NCBI RefSeq assembly: GCF_022134585.1
Contig: NZ_JAKNCT010000005.1
Span: forward strand, 112,818 to 176,817
DNA: 64,000 nucleotides
Direction of reading: 5' to 3'
From: Mesosutterella porci
GTDB lineage: Bacteria > Pseudomonadota > Gammaproteobacteria > Burkholderiales > Burkholderiaceae_F
Each line of letters begins with the position of its first letter. Positions within the stretch are counted from its first letter, which is position 1. A program made the position numbers and the translations under genes. Below the pieces are notes generated by a model, which was given only the letters and a program-made list of their open reading frames with translations, made no database searches and had not been told where the DNA came from. Positions 46,378 to 55,423 of this stretch are shown piece by piece.

Positions 46378-47289
46378 GTGAAAGCGGTCGATGAACTAAG
46401 GCGAAACTATCCGCTGGCCCTGCTGTGCAGGCTTGCCGGCTTCAGCGTCAAGACGTTTTGCTACCAGAAGAAGCTTGCCGCCGGTCTGGACAAGTACGCC
46501 GCCGCCAGACAGGGCATTCTGGAGATCTGGAAGCGCCACAGGAGCTGCTGCAGGTATGACCGCCTTACCCATGCCCTCAAGGCCGAGGCTGGCCTCTCCC
46601 TGGACCGCAAGACCGTGTACAGGCTGATGAAGGAGATGGGCATCGCCGGCAGGGCTGCCCGGCGCAAGTACAGCTCCTGCAAGGGCGATGCGCACTAATG
46701 CATTCCCAATGAACTCAAGCGGGATTTCAACCCGCCGGCTCCGTTCAGGAGCTTCGTCACCGACATATCGATGTTCAGCGTCAATGGCCAGTGAGTGTAC
46801 CTTTCGCCGATCATGGACTTGTACAGCCGCGAGATTGTCGGGCTTGCCTGCGGCACCAGCCAGAGCATGCTCTTGATCAAGGCCATGCTCGATGACTTCA
46901 AGCAAAACATGGATGCGCGCGGCGTCAGCCTGGCAGGATCGCTGCTGCACAGCGACATGGGATGGCAGTACCAGCACGGCACCTATCGCAGCGCCCTGGC
47001 CCGGATGGGGATGCGGCAAAGCATAAGCCGCAAGGGTAACTGCCTTGACAGGGCAATCATCGAGATTTTCTTCGGGAGGCTCAAAATGAAGCTGTTCTAC
47101 GGGCAGGAGAGGAAATTCAAAACCGCCCAGGAACTGATCGATGCCTTGCCGGCCATGATTCGCTGGTACAACAGGAGCGCATCAGCAAACGCACAGGCTG
47201 GAAACCCTTCGCTGAATACTCTGCAGAATATGAAAGCGCCCGCCGGATGGCGGGCGCTTTGGGATAAAAACAGAGTGCCTAAACTTTAA
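46378..47289 (+). pseudogene. IS3-family orfB transposase with two in-frame stops (copy 1)
   Basis: One reading frame throughout, from VKAVDELRRNYPLALLCRLA to the DDE integrase core (SLAGSLLHSDMGWQYQH, LDRAIIEIFFGRLK). It is interrupted by TAA at 46696-46698 after CKGDAH and by TGA about 95 bases later at FSVNGQ-stop-VYLSP, where copy 2 has Trp. The C-terminal WYNRSASANAQAG region is also shifted compared with WYNQERISKRTGW in copy 2. Not functional as read. Confidence 0.85.
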
Positions 47290-47357
47290 GGGTTAGTCTA
47301 TTCCGAATCCCCCTCTTTTATCCAGAAGCCATCAGCCGGAGTCTTTCCTGCCGGCCG

Positions 47358-48782
47358 TTACATGCAGGCCTTGAACTCGCCTTCGAGCTTTTCGAGGGCA
47401 CTGTCGATCTGAGCGCGCAGTTTCTGCGCCTCGGCCTTCCCGGCCTCAAGCTTCGCGCCGAACTCCTTGATCATCGCGTCCACCTCAGCCGGGGCGCAGC
47501 TCCCCTCGGTCTTCCTGCCCTCCACGATCTTCTTCGGATCCAGGGCGTCCAGGAACTCCGCCTCGCTCAGCGGCAGCTCCGGGGAGGCCTCGGGAAACTC
47601 CTGCTCGATCTCCTCGCGGTAGATCTTCTTCATCTGCTCGTAAGGGAAGGCCTTCGGCAGCACGTTGTTCGCGCGGGCCCAGGAAACCATGCGGCTGGCC
47701 ATGTGGTGCCCGATACGGAAGGGCAGTCCGTGGTCGCGCATCAGCCGGTCGGCGATTTCCTGCGAGGCCGTCCAGTCGCTGTTGAGCTCCTCGAGAGCGC
47801 GCTCCGGGTTGATCCGCAGCGCGCCCAGCACCTTGAGGAAGCGCTGCAGCATCGCCACCGCGCGGGAGGCCATGCGGCTGTTCTTGGCCGAGCTCTTGCC
47901 GTCGACCATGCCGGGCACGAGGTTGTGGGCGCGGATGTAGACCGCGTTCATTTCGGCGAGCACGTCGGAGGCGTCGGCGCGGCAGTTGTTCATGAGCCCG
48001 GGGTTCCTCTTCTGGGGCATCGCGGAGGACACGTAGGTGTTCTCGCCGCCTTCCTGCAGGATGATCCAGGGGCGCGGCTGCGCATACTGGACCATGACGT
48101 CGCTCACAAAAGAACCCACGTGGATCGCAATCGAGCCGGCGATTGAGGCGACCTCGAGCGGGAAGTCCACGGGCGTCTCGCAAGTGCAGTCGAAGGCGTT
48201 GCGGCGCGGACGGTCGAACCCGAGCGCCTCGGCCATGGCCCTGCGGTCCAGCGGCCAGCCGGTGCCGTTGAGAACCGTAGCGCCCATGGAGCACTCGTTG
48301 CTGCGCACGAGGCACTGCGCGAGCCGCTCGCGGTCGCGCTGGAACGCGGCGATGAAGCCGAGCAGGTAGTGCGCGTAGCTGTTGGGCTGCGCGGCCACGC
48401 CGTTCGTGTAGTTGGGGACGATCGTGCCGCGGTTCGCGCGGGCGAGCTCCAGCATCTTTTCAATCACGGCATCGAGCGCCCCGCAGATGGAAAGCGCGTC
48501 GTCGCGGTCGATCGCGACTCTCATCGTCGAGAGGATGTCCTGGCTCGAGCGGCCTGCATGAATCGCGGTCACTTCGGGGCCGGTGGCGGCAATGAGCATC
48601 GGCTCATAGGTGATGTACTTGTTCACGCGCTTTGCGGGATCTTCTTCCGCGGCCTTTTCGACCGCGGCGATTCCCCGCGCCGCCTCGGAGGCGAGCTGCC
48701 TAGTGAGAAGGCCGTGCTTCAGGTTGACGACGACGGTCGCCTTGTTGATTTCAGAGATCCAGAAAAATTCGTCACGCTTCAC
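47358..48782 (-). CDS. Argininosuccinate lyase / fumarase superfamily lyase
   Basis: 474 aa. Shared superfamily regions: HAGRSSQDI near residue 75-82, TVLNGTGWPLDR near residue 175, and the signature SSAMPQKRNPG near 250-260 with the mobile catalytic Ser. ASL-like C-terminal domain after ~360 (GLPFRIGHHMASRMVSWARA). Residues ~425-474 are an additional Glu/Lys/Ala coiled coil. The order of motifs is closest to argininosuccinate lyases, but no arginine gene is near, and it is divergent from a LysR gene. It probably adds or removes an amine or similar group from a fumarate-type acid; the actual substrate is unknown. Confidence 0.83.
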   Translation of the reverse strand: MKRDEFFWISEINKATVVVNLKHGLLTRQLASEAARGIAAVEKAAEEDPAKRVNKYITYEPMLIAATGPEVTAIHAGRSSQDILSTMRVAIDRDDALSICGALDAVIEKMLELARANRGTIVPNYTNGVAAQPNSYAHYLLGFIAAFQRDRERLAQCLVRSNECSMGATVLNGTGWPLDRRAMAEALGFDRPRRNAFDCTCETPVDFPLEVASIAGSIAIHVGSFVSDVMVQYAQPRPWIILQEGGENTYVSSAMPQKRNPGLMNNCRADASDVLAEMNAVYIRAHNLVPGMVDGKSSAKNSRMASRAVAMLQRFLKVLGALRINPERALEELNSDWTASQEIADRLMRDHGLPFRIGHHMASRMVSWARANNVLPKAFPYEQMKKIYREEIEQEFPEASPELPLSEAEFLDALDPKKIVEGRKTEGSCAPAEVDAMIKEFGAKLEAGKAEAQKLRAQIDSALEKLEGEFKACM

Positions 48783-48860
48783 TTCGGCCTCCTTTTTGAG
48801 CCTAAGCTTGATTTGTTAAGCAAAGTGTCTTAATTTGAAAGAAGCTTCACAACGCTCTCA

Positions 48861-48881
48861 CTGCAAAACTATTTTGCGGCA
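48861..48881. promoter_or_regulatory. Shared operator candidate, site 1
   Basis: CTGCAAAACTATTTTG at 48861-48876, followed by CGGCA. The core GCAAAA-cta-TTTTGC is a near-palindrome. It lies between the lyase gene (start 48782) and lysR (start 48975). The identical 16 bases recur at 50003-50018. Confidence 0.65.
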
Positions 48882-48931
48882 GGGGCAAACCGCGAAGCCC
48901 GGCCGTCCCAGGGCGGCGGAGCTTCCAAAAG

Positions 48932-48947
48932 TGCATAATCCTATGCA
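48932..48947. promoter_or_regulatory. Inverted repeat before lysR
   Basis: TGCATA-atcc-TATGCA, perfect 6-bp arms, 28 bases upstream of the lysR ATG. ATCCTATGC also occurs near 50050 before the SGNH gene. Possibly a promoter -10 region or a second regulator contact. Confidence 0.4.
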
Positions 48948-48974
48948 TAAGCAGCATCTTATACCCATTAGCCC

Positions 48975-49961
48975 ATGTCAAAAGCCGATGATCTGACCTG
49001 CTGGCGCTACTTCGCCGCCTTCGCGAAAGCCGGAACACTCACGGCCGCCGCGAACGCCCTGCAGGTGGAAGTCTCCAGCATCTCGCGCGCCATCTCGGGA
49101 CTCGAGAAGGCGCTGGGCTGCGCGCTGATCCGCCACAGCTCCCGCCCCCAGACCCTCACCGAGGCGGGACAGACTGCGCTCAAGCGCATCACGCCGATCC
49201 TGAGGGCCCACGAGTCTCTCAAGCAGACCCTGATGGACGACAAGAAAACGCTCTCGGGGAACATCCGCCTGTCCTCCGCACCGGGGTTCGCCTCGCGGCA
49301 GCTCATCCCGCTGCTGCAGGAGTTCAAGAAACTCTATCCCGCCATCACAGTGGAAATCCTCACCGGATTCAAGGAAAGCGACGTGCAGAAGGGCCTGTGC
49401 GACGTGGCGACGCTCACCGGCGTGCCGCAGCTGCCGGGGCTGTGCTTCATGAGCCGCGGGCGCAACGTCTACCTGCCGGTGGCGAGTCCGCTCTACATCG
49501 AGCAGCACGGCATGCCGCTCGAGCCGCGGCAGCTCAAGAACCACGCGGGCCTCGTCTACAACGGGCCGGTGAGGCCGGAGACCCGGGCGCTGCAGCGCGG
49601 GGAGCGCACCGAGCCGGTCATTTTTTCCACCTGCACCCGCTCGACCGACATTCTCGCGATCCGGACCGCGCTCCTCGACGGCCTGGGGGTAGCCGTGGAC
49701 ATGCCGCTCGTGCAGATCTACCAGGACCTCAACAAGGGCACGCTCGTTCCCATCCTTCCGGGCTGGTTCAGGCCGCCCCTCGAGTGCTTCATCGTGACCA
49801 GCCGCTCCACCTGGCACCTGAAGCGCATCCGCATTTTCCTCGAGTGGTACGCGATGATCATGCAGAAGCATTTCGCCTTCTACGAGTCGCAGGTGGAAGG
49901 CATCGTCGCGCTGCCGAAGGACTCCGGCCGCTGGGACAAGAAGGAGCTCTACAGAACCTGA
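48975..49961 (+). CDS. LysR-family regulator of the lyase/SGNH locus
   Basis: 328 aa. HTH residues ~15-60 (GTLTAAANALQVEVSSISRA then ISGLEKALGCALIRHSSRPQ), effector domain from ~95 (SGNIRLSSAPGFASRQLIPL). Standard length. It lies between the divergent lyase and the downstream SGNH gene, both of which carry the same 16-base motif upstream. No recognisable Shine-Dalgarno precedes ATG 48975. Confidence 0.92.
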   Translation: MSKADDLTCWRYFAAFAKAGTLTAAANALQVEVSSISRAISGLEKALGCALIRHSSRPQTLTEAGQTALKRITPILRAHESLKQTLMDDKKTLSGNIRLSSAPGFASRQLIPLLQEFKKLYPAITVEILTGFKESDVQKGLCDVATLTGVPQLPGLCFMSRGRNVYLPVASPLYIEQHGMPLEPRQLKNHAGLVYNGPVRPETRALQRGERTEPVIFSTCTRSTDILAIRTALLDGLGVAVDMPLVQIYQDLNKGTLVPILPGWFRPPLECFIVTSRSTWHLKRIRIFLEWYAMIMQKHFAFYESQVEGIVALPKDSGRWDKKELYRT

Positions 49962-50002
49962 CCGGCAGGAACCCTCCGTCCCCTCTTTTCCCTTTGCGCA
50001 AA

Positions 50003-50022
50003 CTGCAAAACTATTTTGGGCA
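50003..50022. promoter_or_regulatory. Shared operator candidate, site 2
   Basis: CTGCAAAACTATTTTG at 50003-50018, followed by GGCA. Exact match to site 1 for 16 bases. Located 141 bases before the SGNH-hydrolase start, after the lysR stop. Confidence 0.65.
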
Positions 50023-50158
50023 AAGGGTCTTGGGAAGGGGGCGGCGCCATCCTATGCTCTTCGTATGGCCCATGAAGCCGAGTTTCGCCGCAGCGGCCCC
50101 GCGGGCCGCTTGGGCCGGCCGAAACGAAGGCCCCGCGGCCCGTAAAAAGGAGAAGGCA

Positions 50159-50983
50159 ATGAATACGATGTGGAAGAAGTGCATCTGCGCAGCGGCCGTC
50201 ATGACCCTGATGGGGTCGGCCGCAGCCCTGGAAAACACGGTGAAGCCCCAGGTCACCGAACCGATCGCCAAAGCCCCGAAGGTGGCCCTGCTGATCGGAA
50301 ACTCATACTCCTTCTACAACTGCGGCGTGCACGGCTACCTGCGCGGCTTCATGAAGGAGTCGAATCCGAAGCTCAGCATGAAGACGCGCATGATCACCAT
50401 CAGCTCGGGGCCGCTTTCCTTCCACGACATGAAGTTCTACCTGAGCCCGCATGAGCAGGATCCGTACGCCCATGTGGAAAACGGCAGGCTCACGAAGCCG
50501 ATGTTCGACGTCGTGATCATGCAGGGGCACTCTGAGGCGGCCACCTCGGACAAGCGCCTGCCCTACTTCCGCAAGTACGCGGTGCAGGACGCGAAGCTCG
50601 TGCGCGAGGCGGGCAGCACCCCGCTGCTGGTCATGACCTGGCCGCGCCAGAACAAGCCCGCCGACATCAAAAAGATCGCCGACCGCACGATCGAGATCGG
50701 CAATGAAGCCGGCGTGCGTGTCGTGCCCGTGGGGCTCGCCTTCGCCGAAGCGCTCAAGGAGAAGCCCGATCTCGTGATGTACCAGCCCGACAAGAGCCAC
50801 CCGAGCGCCGCGGGCTCATACCTTTACGGCGCGGTGCTCTACTCGGTCCTTTTCCATAAGTCGCCCGAGGCGATCAACTACCTCGGCGAGTGCGAAAAGC
50901 CCCTGCCGCCCGAGACCGCCCAGTTCCTGCGCAGAATCGCCTGGAAGACCGTGACGGAATTCTACGGCTGGAAGCAGCCTTAA
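50159..50983 (+). CDS. Exported SGNH-like hydrolase (DUF4886-like)
   Basis: 274 aa. Signal peptide (CICAAAVMTLMGSAAALE). SGNH block I is VALLIGNSYSFYN with Asn48/Ser49; the block V Asp-His pair is in PDKSHPSAAGSYLYGAVLY near residues 209-213. VVIMQGHSEAA is a block-III-like region. Probably a periplasmic esterase or acetyl-ester hydrolase; substrate unknown. AAAAAGGAGAAGGCA precedes ATG 50159. An internal repeat of the N-terminal NCGVHGYLRGFMKE segment recurs in the decayed gene downstream. Ends at a good terminator. Confidence 0.8.
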   Translation: MNTMWKKCICAAAVMTLMGSAAALENTVKPQVTEPIAKAPKVALLIGNSYSFYNCGVHGYLRGFMKESNPKLSMKTRMITISSGPLSFHDMKFYLSPHEQDPYAHVENGRLTKPMFDVVIMQGHSEAATSDKRLPYFRKYAVQDAKLVREAGSTPLLVMTWPRQNKPADIKKIADRTIEIGNEAGVRVVPVGLAFAEALKEKPDLVMYQPDKSHPSAAGSYLYGAVLYSVLFHKSPEAINYLGECEKPLPPETAQFLRRIAWKTVTEFYGWKQP

Positions 50984-51008
50984 AAAATTGCTTCCCCGGC
51001 CGCTGCGT

Positions 51009-51050
51009 CCGCCGCCATACCCTCCCAGGCCCGGATGCGGCGGCTTTTTT
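51009..51050 (+). terminator. Intrinsic terminator after SGNH hydrolase gene
   Basis: CCGCCGCCAT (51009-51018) pairs with ATGCGGCGG (51035-51043) allowing one bulged C, then six T residues at 51045-51050. 26 bases after the stop. Confidence 0.75.
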
Positions 51051-51660
51051 GCGTCCTGCGGAAAGCGCGGCCGTCCCCGGCCGGACAGCCCCCGGGCATC
51101 CTGATCGCCAGAAATTCCTACTCTTATTACAACTGCGGCGTGGACGAAGTCCTGCGCGGGCTCATGCGGGAGACCAGGCCCCGGCTGCGCTCCGAGGTCA
51201 CGCTTGAGGCGGTGAGCGGCGGCGCCGTCGCCGCGCATCCGCTGCCGCAGCTGCTCCGGTCGCGCGGCGGCCTCCCGGGGCCCGGCATCGTGATCCTGCA
51301 GGGCAATTCGGCCGCTGCGGCTGCGGGGCACTCCGGCTTTTACCGCCGCGGAGTCCTCGCCCAGGCCGAGGCCGCGAGGCGCTTCGGGCCGGACGCGAAG
51401 CCCGCCTGAAGGTGATCCCGGTCGGGCTCGCCTTTGAACTAGCTGAAAAAACGGGGCGGGCGAAGCTTCGGATGCCCGACGGGCGGCATCCGTCGGCCGC
51501 CGGCACCTACCTCTACGGCGCCGTGCTCTACTCATCGCTTTTCGGCCGCTCGCCCGAGGGCCTCGCCTACCGCGGAGGCTGCGAAAAGCCGCTCGAGCCC
51601 GCTCTGGCCCGCTTCCTGCAGGGCTGCGCCTGGAAGGCGGTCACGGCTTCAGCGCCGGGC
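51035..51660 (+). pseudogene. Decayed duplicate of SGNH-like hydrolase
   Basis: First segment (ATG 51035) reads ILIARNSYSYYNCGVDEVLR and GIVILQGNSAAAAAG, aligning with blocks I and III of the intact gene. The reading frame ends at TGA 51407; homology resumes in another frame with KVIPVGLAFELAE, HPSAAGTYLYGAVLYSSLFG and GGCEKPLEPALARFLQGCAW. About 30 residues between the two parts are missing, as is the signal peptide. The Asn-Gly before the Ser of block I is changed (IARNSYS). A frameshift plus deletion makes it inactive. Directly follows the terminator of the intact copy, a tandem duplication. Confidence 0.82.
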
Positions 51661-52291
51661 AGGACGGGCAGAAGGAGCGCTGAAGGCTGGGGAAGTGAGG
51701 CCGGCACAGCAGCCTCTTTTCCCCTTCCGGCCTCAAAGCGCCCGGGCGCGCACCGCCGCGGGTTCGCGCCTCCTTCAGGACCGTCCCGCAGGGATCCCTT
51801 TTACGCGGGAGGCCGCTCCCGCAAAGGCGCATCCCGCACAAGCGTTATGCAGGATCCGAAGCGTCCCGCATAAGAAGAAATTCTTATTTATTAATAACGA
51901 GTTACCTAATACATAAAACAAATTTTCGAGCAATCCCATAAATGCGGTATAGGCTTTGTATCTACCGTGTTTTTATCGTTATTCAAGCAAAGAATAGCCG
52001 GAACGTGCTCCAGATATAGAAAAAATGCGCTAAGTATAAACACTTACTACTACAAGTTTACGTAAGCCGCATTCAAAAAAGGGAAAGCGTCCGGCTTTTG
52101 AAGGCGGCACCCCTCCATGCGGTGAATTCCTCCCGCGGGCAGGCCTGTGGAAGATGGGATCTGAAACAAGAAGCAGGCTTGTTTTGAATCCACTCGGCCG
52201 CCTCGCGCTGAACCTGTTCCCCGGGAGACCAGACGGGGAAAAAGAGGCGGCAGGAGCCACTAAAAAAACACTCCACCGTAGGAGATTGACA
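51661..52291. promoter_or_regulatory. Intergenic region and formate dehydrogenase promoter
   Basis: 51661-51870 is GC-rich with no credible gene. 51870-52070 is strongly AT-rich and includes the palindrome TTATTAATAA at 51888-51897 and AAGAAATTCTT at 51876-51886. This is the likely promoter of the formate dehydrogenase operon. No clear FNR box (TTGAT-N4-ATCAA) was found. GGAG lies 8 bases before the start codon at 52292. Confidence 0.45.
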
Positions 52292-55200
52292 ATGGAAGTT
52301 TCCCGCAGAAGTTTCTTTAAGCGCGGTTTTCTTTTGGGAGGACTCGGGACCGGACTGTCCGGCGCCGCAGCTGCCGCCTCCGGCCATAAAAAGGCGCCCT
52401 ACAAGCTCACCGGAGTCCAGGAATTCACCAACATCTGCTGCTACTGCTCCGGCGGCTGCGGCACGATCTGCTCGACGCGCAACGGCGAGCTCGTGAACCT
52501 CGAGGGCGACCCCGACAATCCGGTGAACCTCGGCGGCCTGTGCCCGAAGGGAGCGGCCATGTGGGGGCTGCGCAGCATCGTCACCGCGGACCGCCGCGTC
52601 CAGGCGCACCCCGACCGCGTCATCTATCCGATGGTGCGCCGCCCGGGCTCGAAGAAATGGGAAAGGATCAGCTGGGAGCAGGCCGCCAGCGAAATCGCGC
52701 GCCACGTGAAAAAGACCCGCGACGCGACCTTCGTTGAGAAGGAGTCCGGAGTCACCGTGAACCGCTGCGACGGCATCGCCACCTTCGGCGCGGCCCAGCT
52801 CAACAACGAGGAGGCCTGGCTCGTACAGAAGTTCACGCGCAGCCTCGGCTCGGTCACGATCGACAACCAGACGCGCGTGTGCCACTCCTCGACCGTCTCG
52901 GGCCTCGCCCCGAGCTTCGGCCGCGGCTCGATGACAAACCACTGGTGCGATCTCGCCAACTCCGACGTCCTCATGACGATCGGCTCGAACAACGTCGAAA
53001 ACCACCCGCTGTCCTCGCGCTGGGTCGAGCGCGCCCAGGACAAAGGCGCAACCTGGATCGTGGTCGACCCCCGCTTCTCGCGCTCGGCGGCCCGCGCCGA
53101 CATCTACGCGCGCATCCGCCCCGGCACCGACATCGCCTTTTTCGGCGGCCTCATCAACTACATCCTGCAAAACGAGCTCTACCAGAAAGAGTACGTCCTG
53201 CACTACACGAACGCGGCTTGCCTGATCAGCCCGGACTTCAGCTTCGATCCCGAGACCGGCCTGTTCTCGGGCTGGGATCCGAAGACGAAGCGCTATTCGA
53301 ACAAGACCTGGGGCTACAACTACGACAAGACCGCGGCCTGGAAGACCGACGCGGGCTCGCAGTTCGCCTGGGTGAAGAAGCCCGGAACCCCGAAGTTCAA
53401 GACGCCGGATCTGGAGATCCTCAAGCGCGACATGACGCTCAAGGACCCGAACTGCGTGCTCAACATCATGAAGCGCCACTACGCGCGCTACACCCCCGAG
53501 GCTGTCTCGCGCGTGACCGGAATGGACATCGACGTGATGAAGAAGGTCTGGCAGGTCTACGCCTCGACCGGCAAGCCCGAGCGCTCCGGCACCTTCATCT
53601 ACGCCCTCGGCCTCACGCAGCACACCTACGGCTCGCAGAACTGCCGCGCGATGTGCGTGATCCAGCTGCTGCTCGGCAACGTGGGCGTGGCCGGCGGCGG
53701 CATCAACGCGCTGCGCGGCGAGCCCAACGTCCAGGGCTCGACCGACGTCGGCGCAACCTCCCACCAGGCCCCGGGCTACCTCAACTGGCCTGACGCGAAC
53801 AAGCACCCGACGCTCGCCGACTACCTCTCGCGCGAAACCTACGCAGCCGGCTACTACTCGAACAAACCGAAGTTCTGGGTCTCGGCCCTGAAGGAATGGT
53901 TCGGCAAAAACGCGACTTACGACAACGACTACTGCTACGACCTGCTGCCCAAGATCGGCGTGGGCCGCGACGGCGGAGACTACTCCACGATCATGTCGTT
54001 CAACGAGATGCGCGACAACAAGATCAAGGGCTACTTCGTCTGGGGCATGAACCCGGCACACTCAGCCGCGAACGCGAAGCACGTGCGCCATGCGATGGCC
54101 AACCTCGACTGGATGGTCGTCGCCGACTGGTTCCAGACGGAAACCTCGACCTTCTGGGAAGCCCCGGACATGAAGCCCGAGGACGTGAAGACCGAGGTCT
54201 ACTTCCTGCCGGCCGCGCTCATCTACGAGAAGGCGGGCTCGATCAACAACTCCGGCCGCTGGATGCAGTGGCGCCAGAAGGCCGTGGAGCCCGCCGGCGA
54301 GGCGAAGTCCGACTTCGAGATCATGATGGACCTCTGGGCCCACATCCGCGCGCTTTACGACAAGGAAGGCGGCGCCTGCAAGGACCAGATCCTCAAGGCG
54401 AACTTCGACTACACGATCGACGGCAAGCCCGACCTGCGCGCGCTGTGCTGGGCGATCAACGGCTACGAGTGCGACAGCGGCCGGCTTCTCAAGGGCTACA
54501 GCGAGCTCGGCGCCGACGGCTCGACCGCCTGCGGCATCTGGATCTTCTCGGGCTACTACAACAACGAGGCCGACAAGATGGACCCGATGAAGCAGCCCAC
54601 CGCGCGCCGCGGCAAGGAAGACCCCACCGGGCTCGGGCTCTTCCCGCAGTGGTCGTTCGCCTGGCCCGCGAACCGCAGGATCATCTACAACCGCGCTTCG
54701 GCCGACCCGCAGGGACGGCCCTGGAACCCGAAAAAGGCGCTCGTCGCCTGGGACGGCCAGAAGTGGATCCAGAACGACGTGGGCGACTTCGTCACCGCGA
54801 AGGGCCCCGACGACAACGCGTTCTTCATGACCTGGGAGCAGCGCGCCAGGCTCTTCGCCTATCCGATGGCCGACGGACCGCTGCCCGAGCACTTCGAGCC
54901 GCTCGAGGCCCCGGTCAAGAACGGCCTGAACGGGCAGGGCTCGAACCCCTGCATGCGCTTTGCCGACGATCCCTCCGTGCAGCGCGGCACCCCCGAGGAG
55001 TTCCCCTACGCGGTCACGACCTACTCGGTGGTCGAGCACTGGCAGTCCGGCACCCAGACCCGCAACATCCCCTGGCTCGACGAGATCATGCCCAGCAACT
55101 TCATCGAGATTTCCACCGAGCTTGCCAAGGAAAAGGGCATCAAGAACGGCGACATGGTCCGCGTCTGGAACAAGCGCGGCTCGGTCAAGGTGCCCGCCAT

Positions 55201-55396
55201 GGTCACGATCCGCATGAAGCCGATGCAGGTGGAGGGCAAGACCGTGCACGTCGTCGGCATGCCGCACCACTTCTCCTGGGCCACGAAGTTCGCCACCGGC
55301 GACAACGTGAACGACCTGACCCCCAATGTCGGAGATCCGAATTCCTGGATCCCGGAGTACAAGGCGTTCCTCGTCAACCTTGAGAAAGCGGCTTGA
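52292..55396 (+). CDS. Respiratory formate dehydrogenase alpha subunit (Mo/W-bis-MGD, cysteine form)
   Basis: 1034 aa. Tat signal SRRSFFKRGFLLGGLG. 4Fe-4S site C49, C52, C56, C84 (NICCYCSGGCGTIC and GLCPKG). The active-site position that is selenocysteine in E. coli FdnG is cysteine here: NQTRVCHSSTV, Cys197 (codon TGC at 52880). It is followed by GLAPSFGRGSMTNHW with conserved contacts. The central and C-terminal molybdopterin-binding domains run to the end (GMPHHFSWATKFATGDNVN). Periplasmic, oxidises formate to CO2. The frame is open upstream to 52154, but the ATG at 52292 gives the Tat signal and has GGAG. Operon head: beta, gamma, fdhE and fdhD follow. Confidence 0.95.
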   Translation: MEVSRRSFFKRGFLLGGLGTGLSGAAAAASGHKKAPYKLTGVQEFTNICCYCSGGCGTICSTRNGELVNLEGDPDNPVNLGGLCPKGAAMWGLRSIVTADRRVQAHPDRVIYPMVRRPGSKKWERISWEQAASEIARHVKKTRDATFVEKESGVTVNRCDGIATFGAAQLNNEEAWLVQKFTRSLGSVTIDNQTRVCHSSTVSGLAPSFGRGSMTNHWCDLANSDVLMTIGSNNVENHPLSSRWVERAQDKGATWIVVDPRFSRSAARADIYARIRPGTDIAFFGGLINYILQNELYQKEYVLHYTNAACLISPDFSFDPETGLFSGWDPKTKRYSNKTWGYNYDKTAAWKTDAGSQFAWVKKPGTPKFKTPDLEILKRDMTLKDPNCVLNIMKRHYARYTPEAVSRVTGMDIDVMKKVWQVYASTGKPERSGTFIYALGLTQHTYGSQNCRAMCVIQLLLGNVGVAGGGINALRGEPNVQGSTDVGATSHQAPGYLNWPDANKHPTLADYLSRETYAAGYYSNKPKFWVSALKEWFGKNATYDNDYCYDLLPKIGVGRDGGDYSTIMSFNEMRDNKIKGYFVWGMNPAHSAANAKHVRHAMANLDWMVVADWFQTETSTFWEAPDMKPEDVKTEVYFLPAALIYEKAGSINNSGRWMQWRQKAVEPAGEAKSDFEIMMDLWAHIRALYDKEGGACKDQILKANFDYTIDGKPDLRALCWAINGYECDSGRLLKGYSELGADGSTACGIWIFSGYYNNEADKMDPMKQPTARRGKEDPTGLGLFPQWSFAWPANRRIIYNRASADPQGRPWNPKKALVAWDGQKWIQNDVGDFVTAKGPDDNAFFMTWEQRARLFAYPMADGPLPEHFEPLEAPVKNGLNGQGSNPCMRFADDPSVQRGTPEEFPYAVTTYSVVEHWQSGTQTRNIPWLDEIMPSNFIEISTELAKEKGIKNGDMVRVWNKRGSVKVPAMVTIRMKPMQVEGKTVHVVGMPHHFSWATKFATGDNVNDLTPNVGDPNSWIPEYKAFLVNLEKAA

Positions 55397-55423
55397 TGCG
55401 CGCAGAGAATTTAGGAGATACAG

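Larger units (their letters stand above)
45775..47300 (+). mobile_element. IS3-family element, copy 1 (degenerate)
   Basis: 1526 bp. Left end TAGACTGACCCAAAAAG and right end (reverse complement) TAGACTAACCCTTAAAG are imperfect terminal inverted repeats; flanking TTCC on both sides is a 4-bp target duplication. Contains orfA and orfB homologous over their length to the copy at 59.0-60.5 kb. Both genes are broken here. Inserted between the M20 pseudogene and the lyase gene. Confidence 0.9.

Noticed and set aside
52880..52882. Selenocysteine in formate dehydrogenase
   Set aside because: The codon at the catalytic position is TGC, not TGA; the enzyme is a cysteine form.
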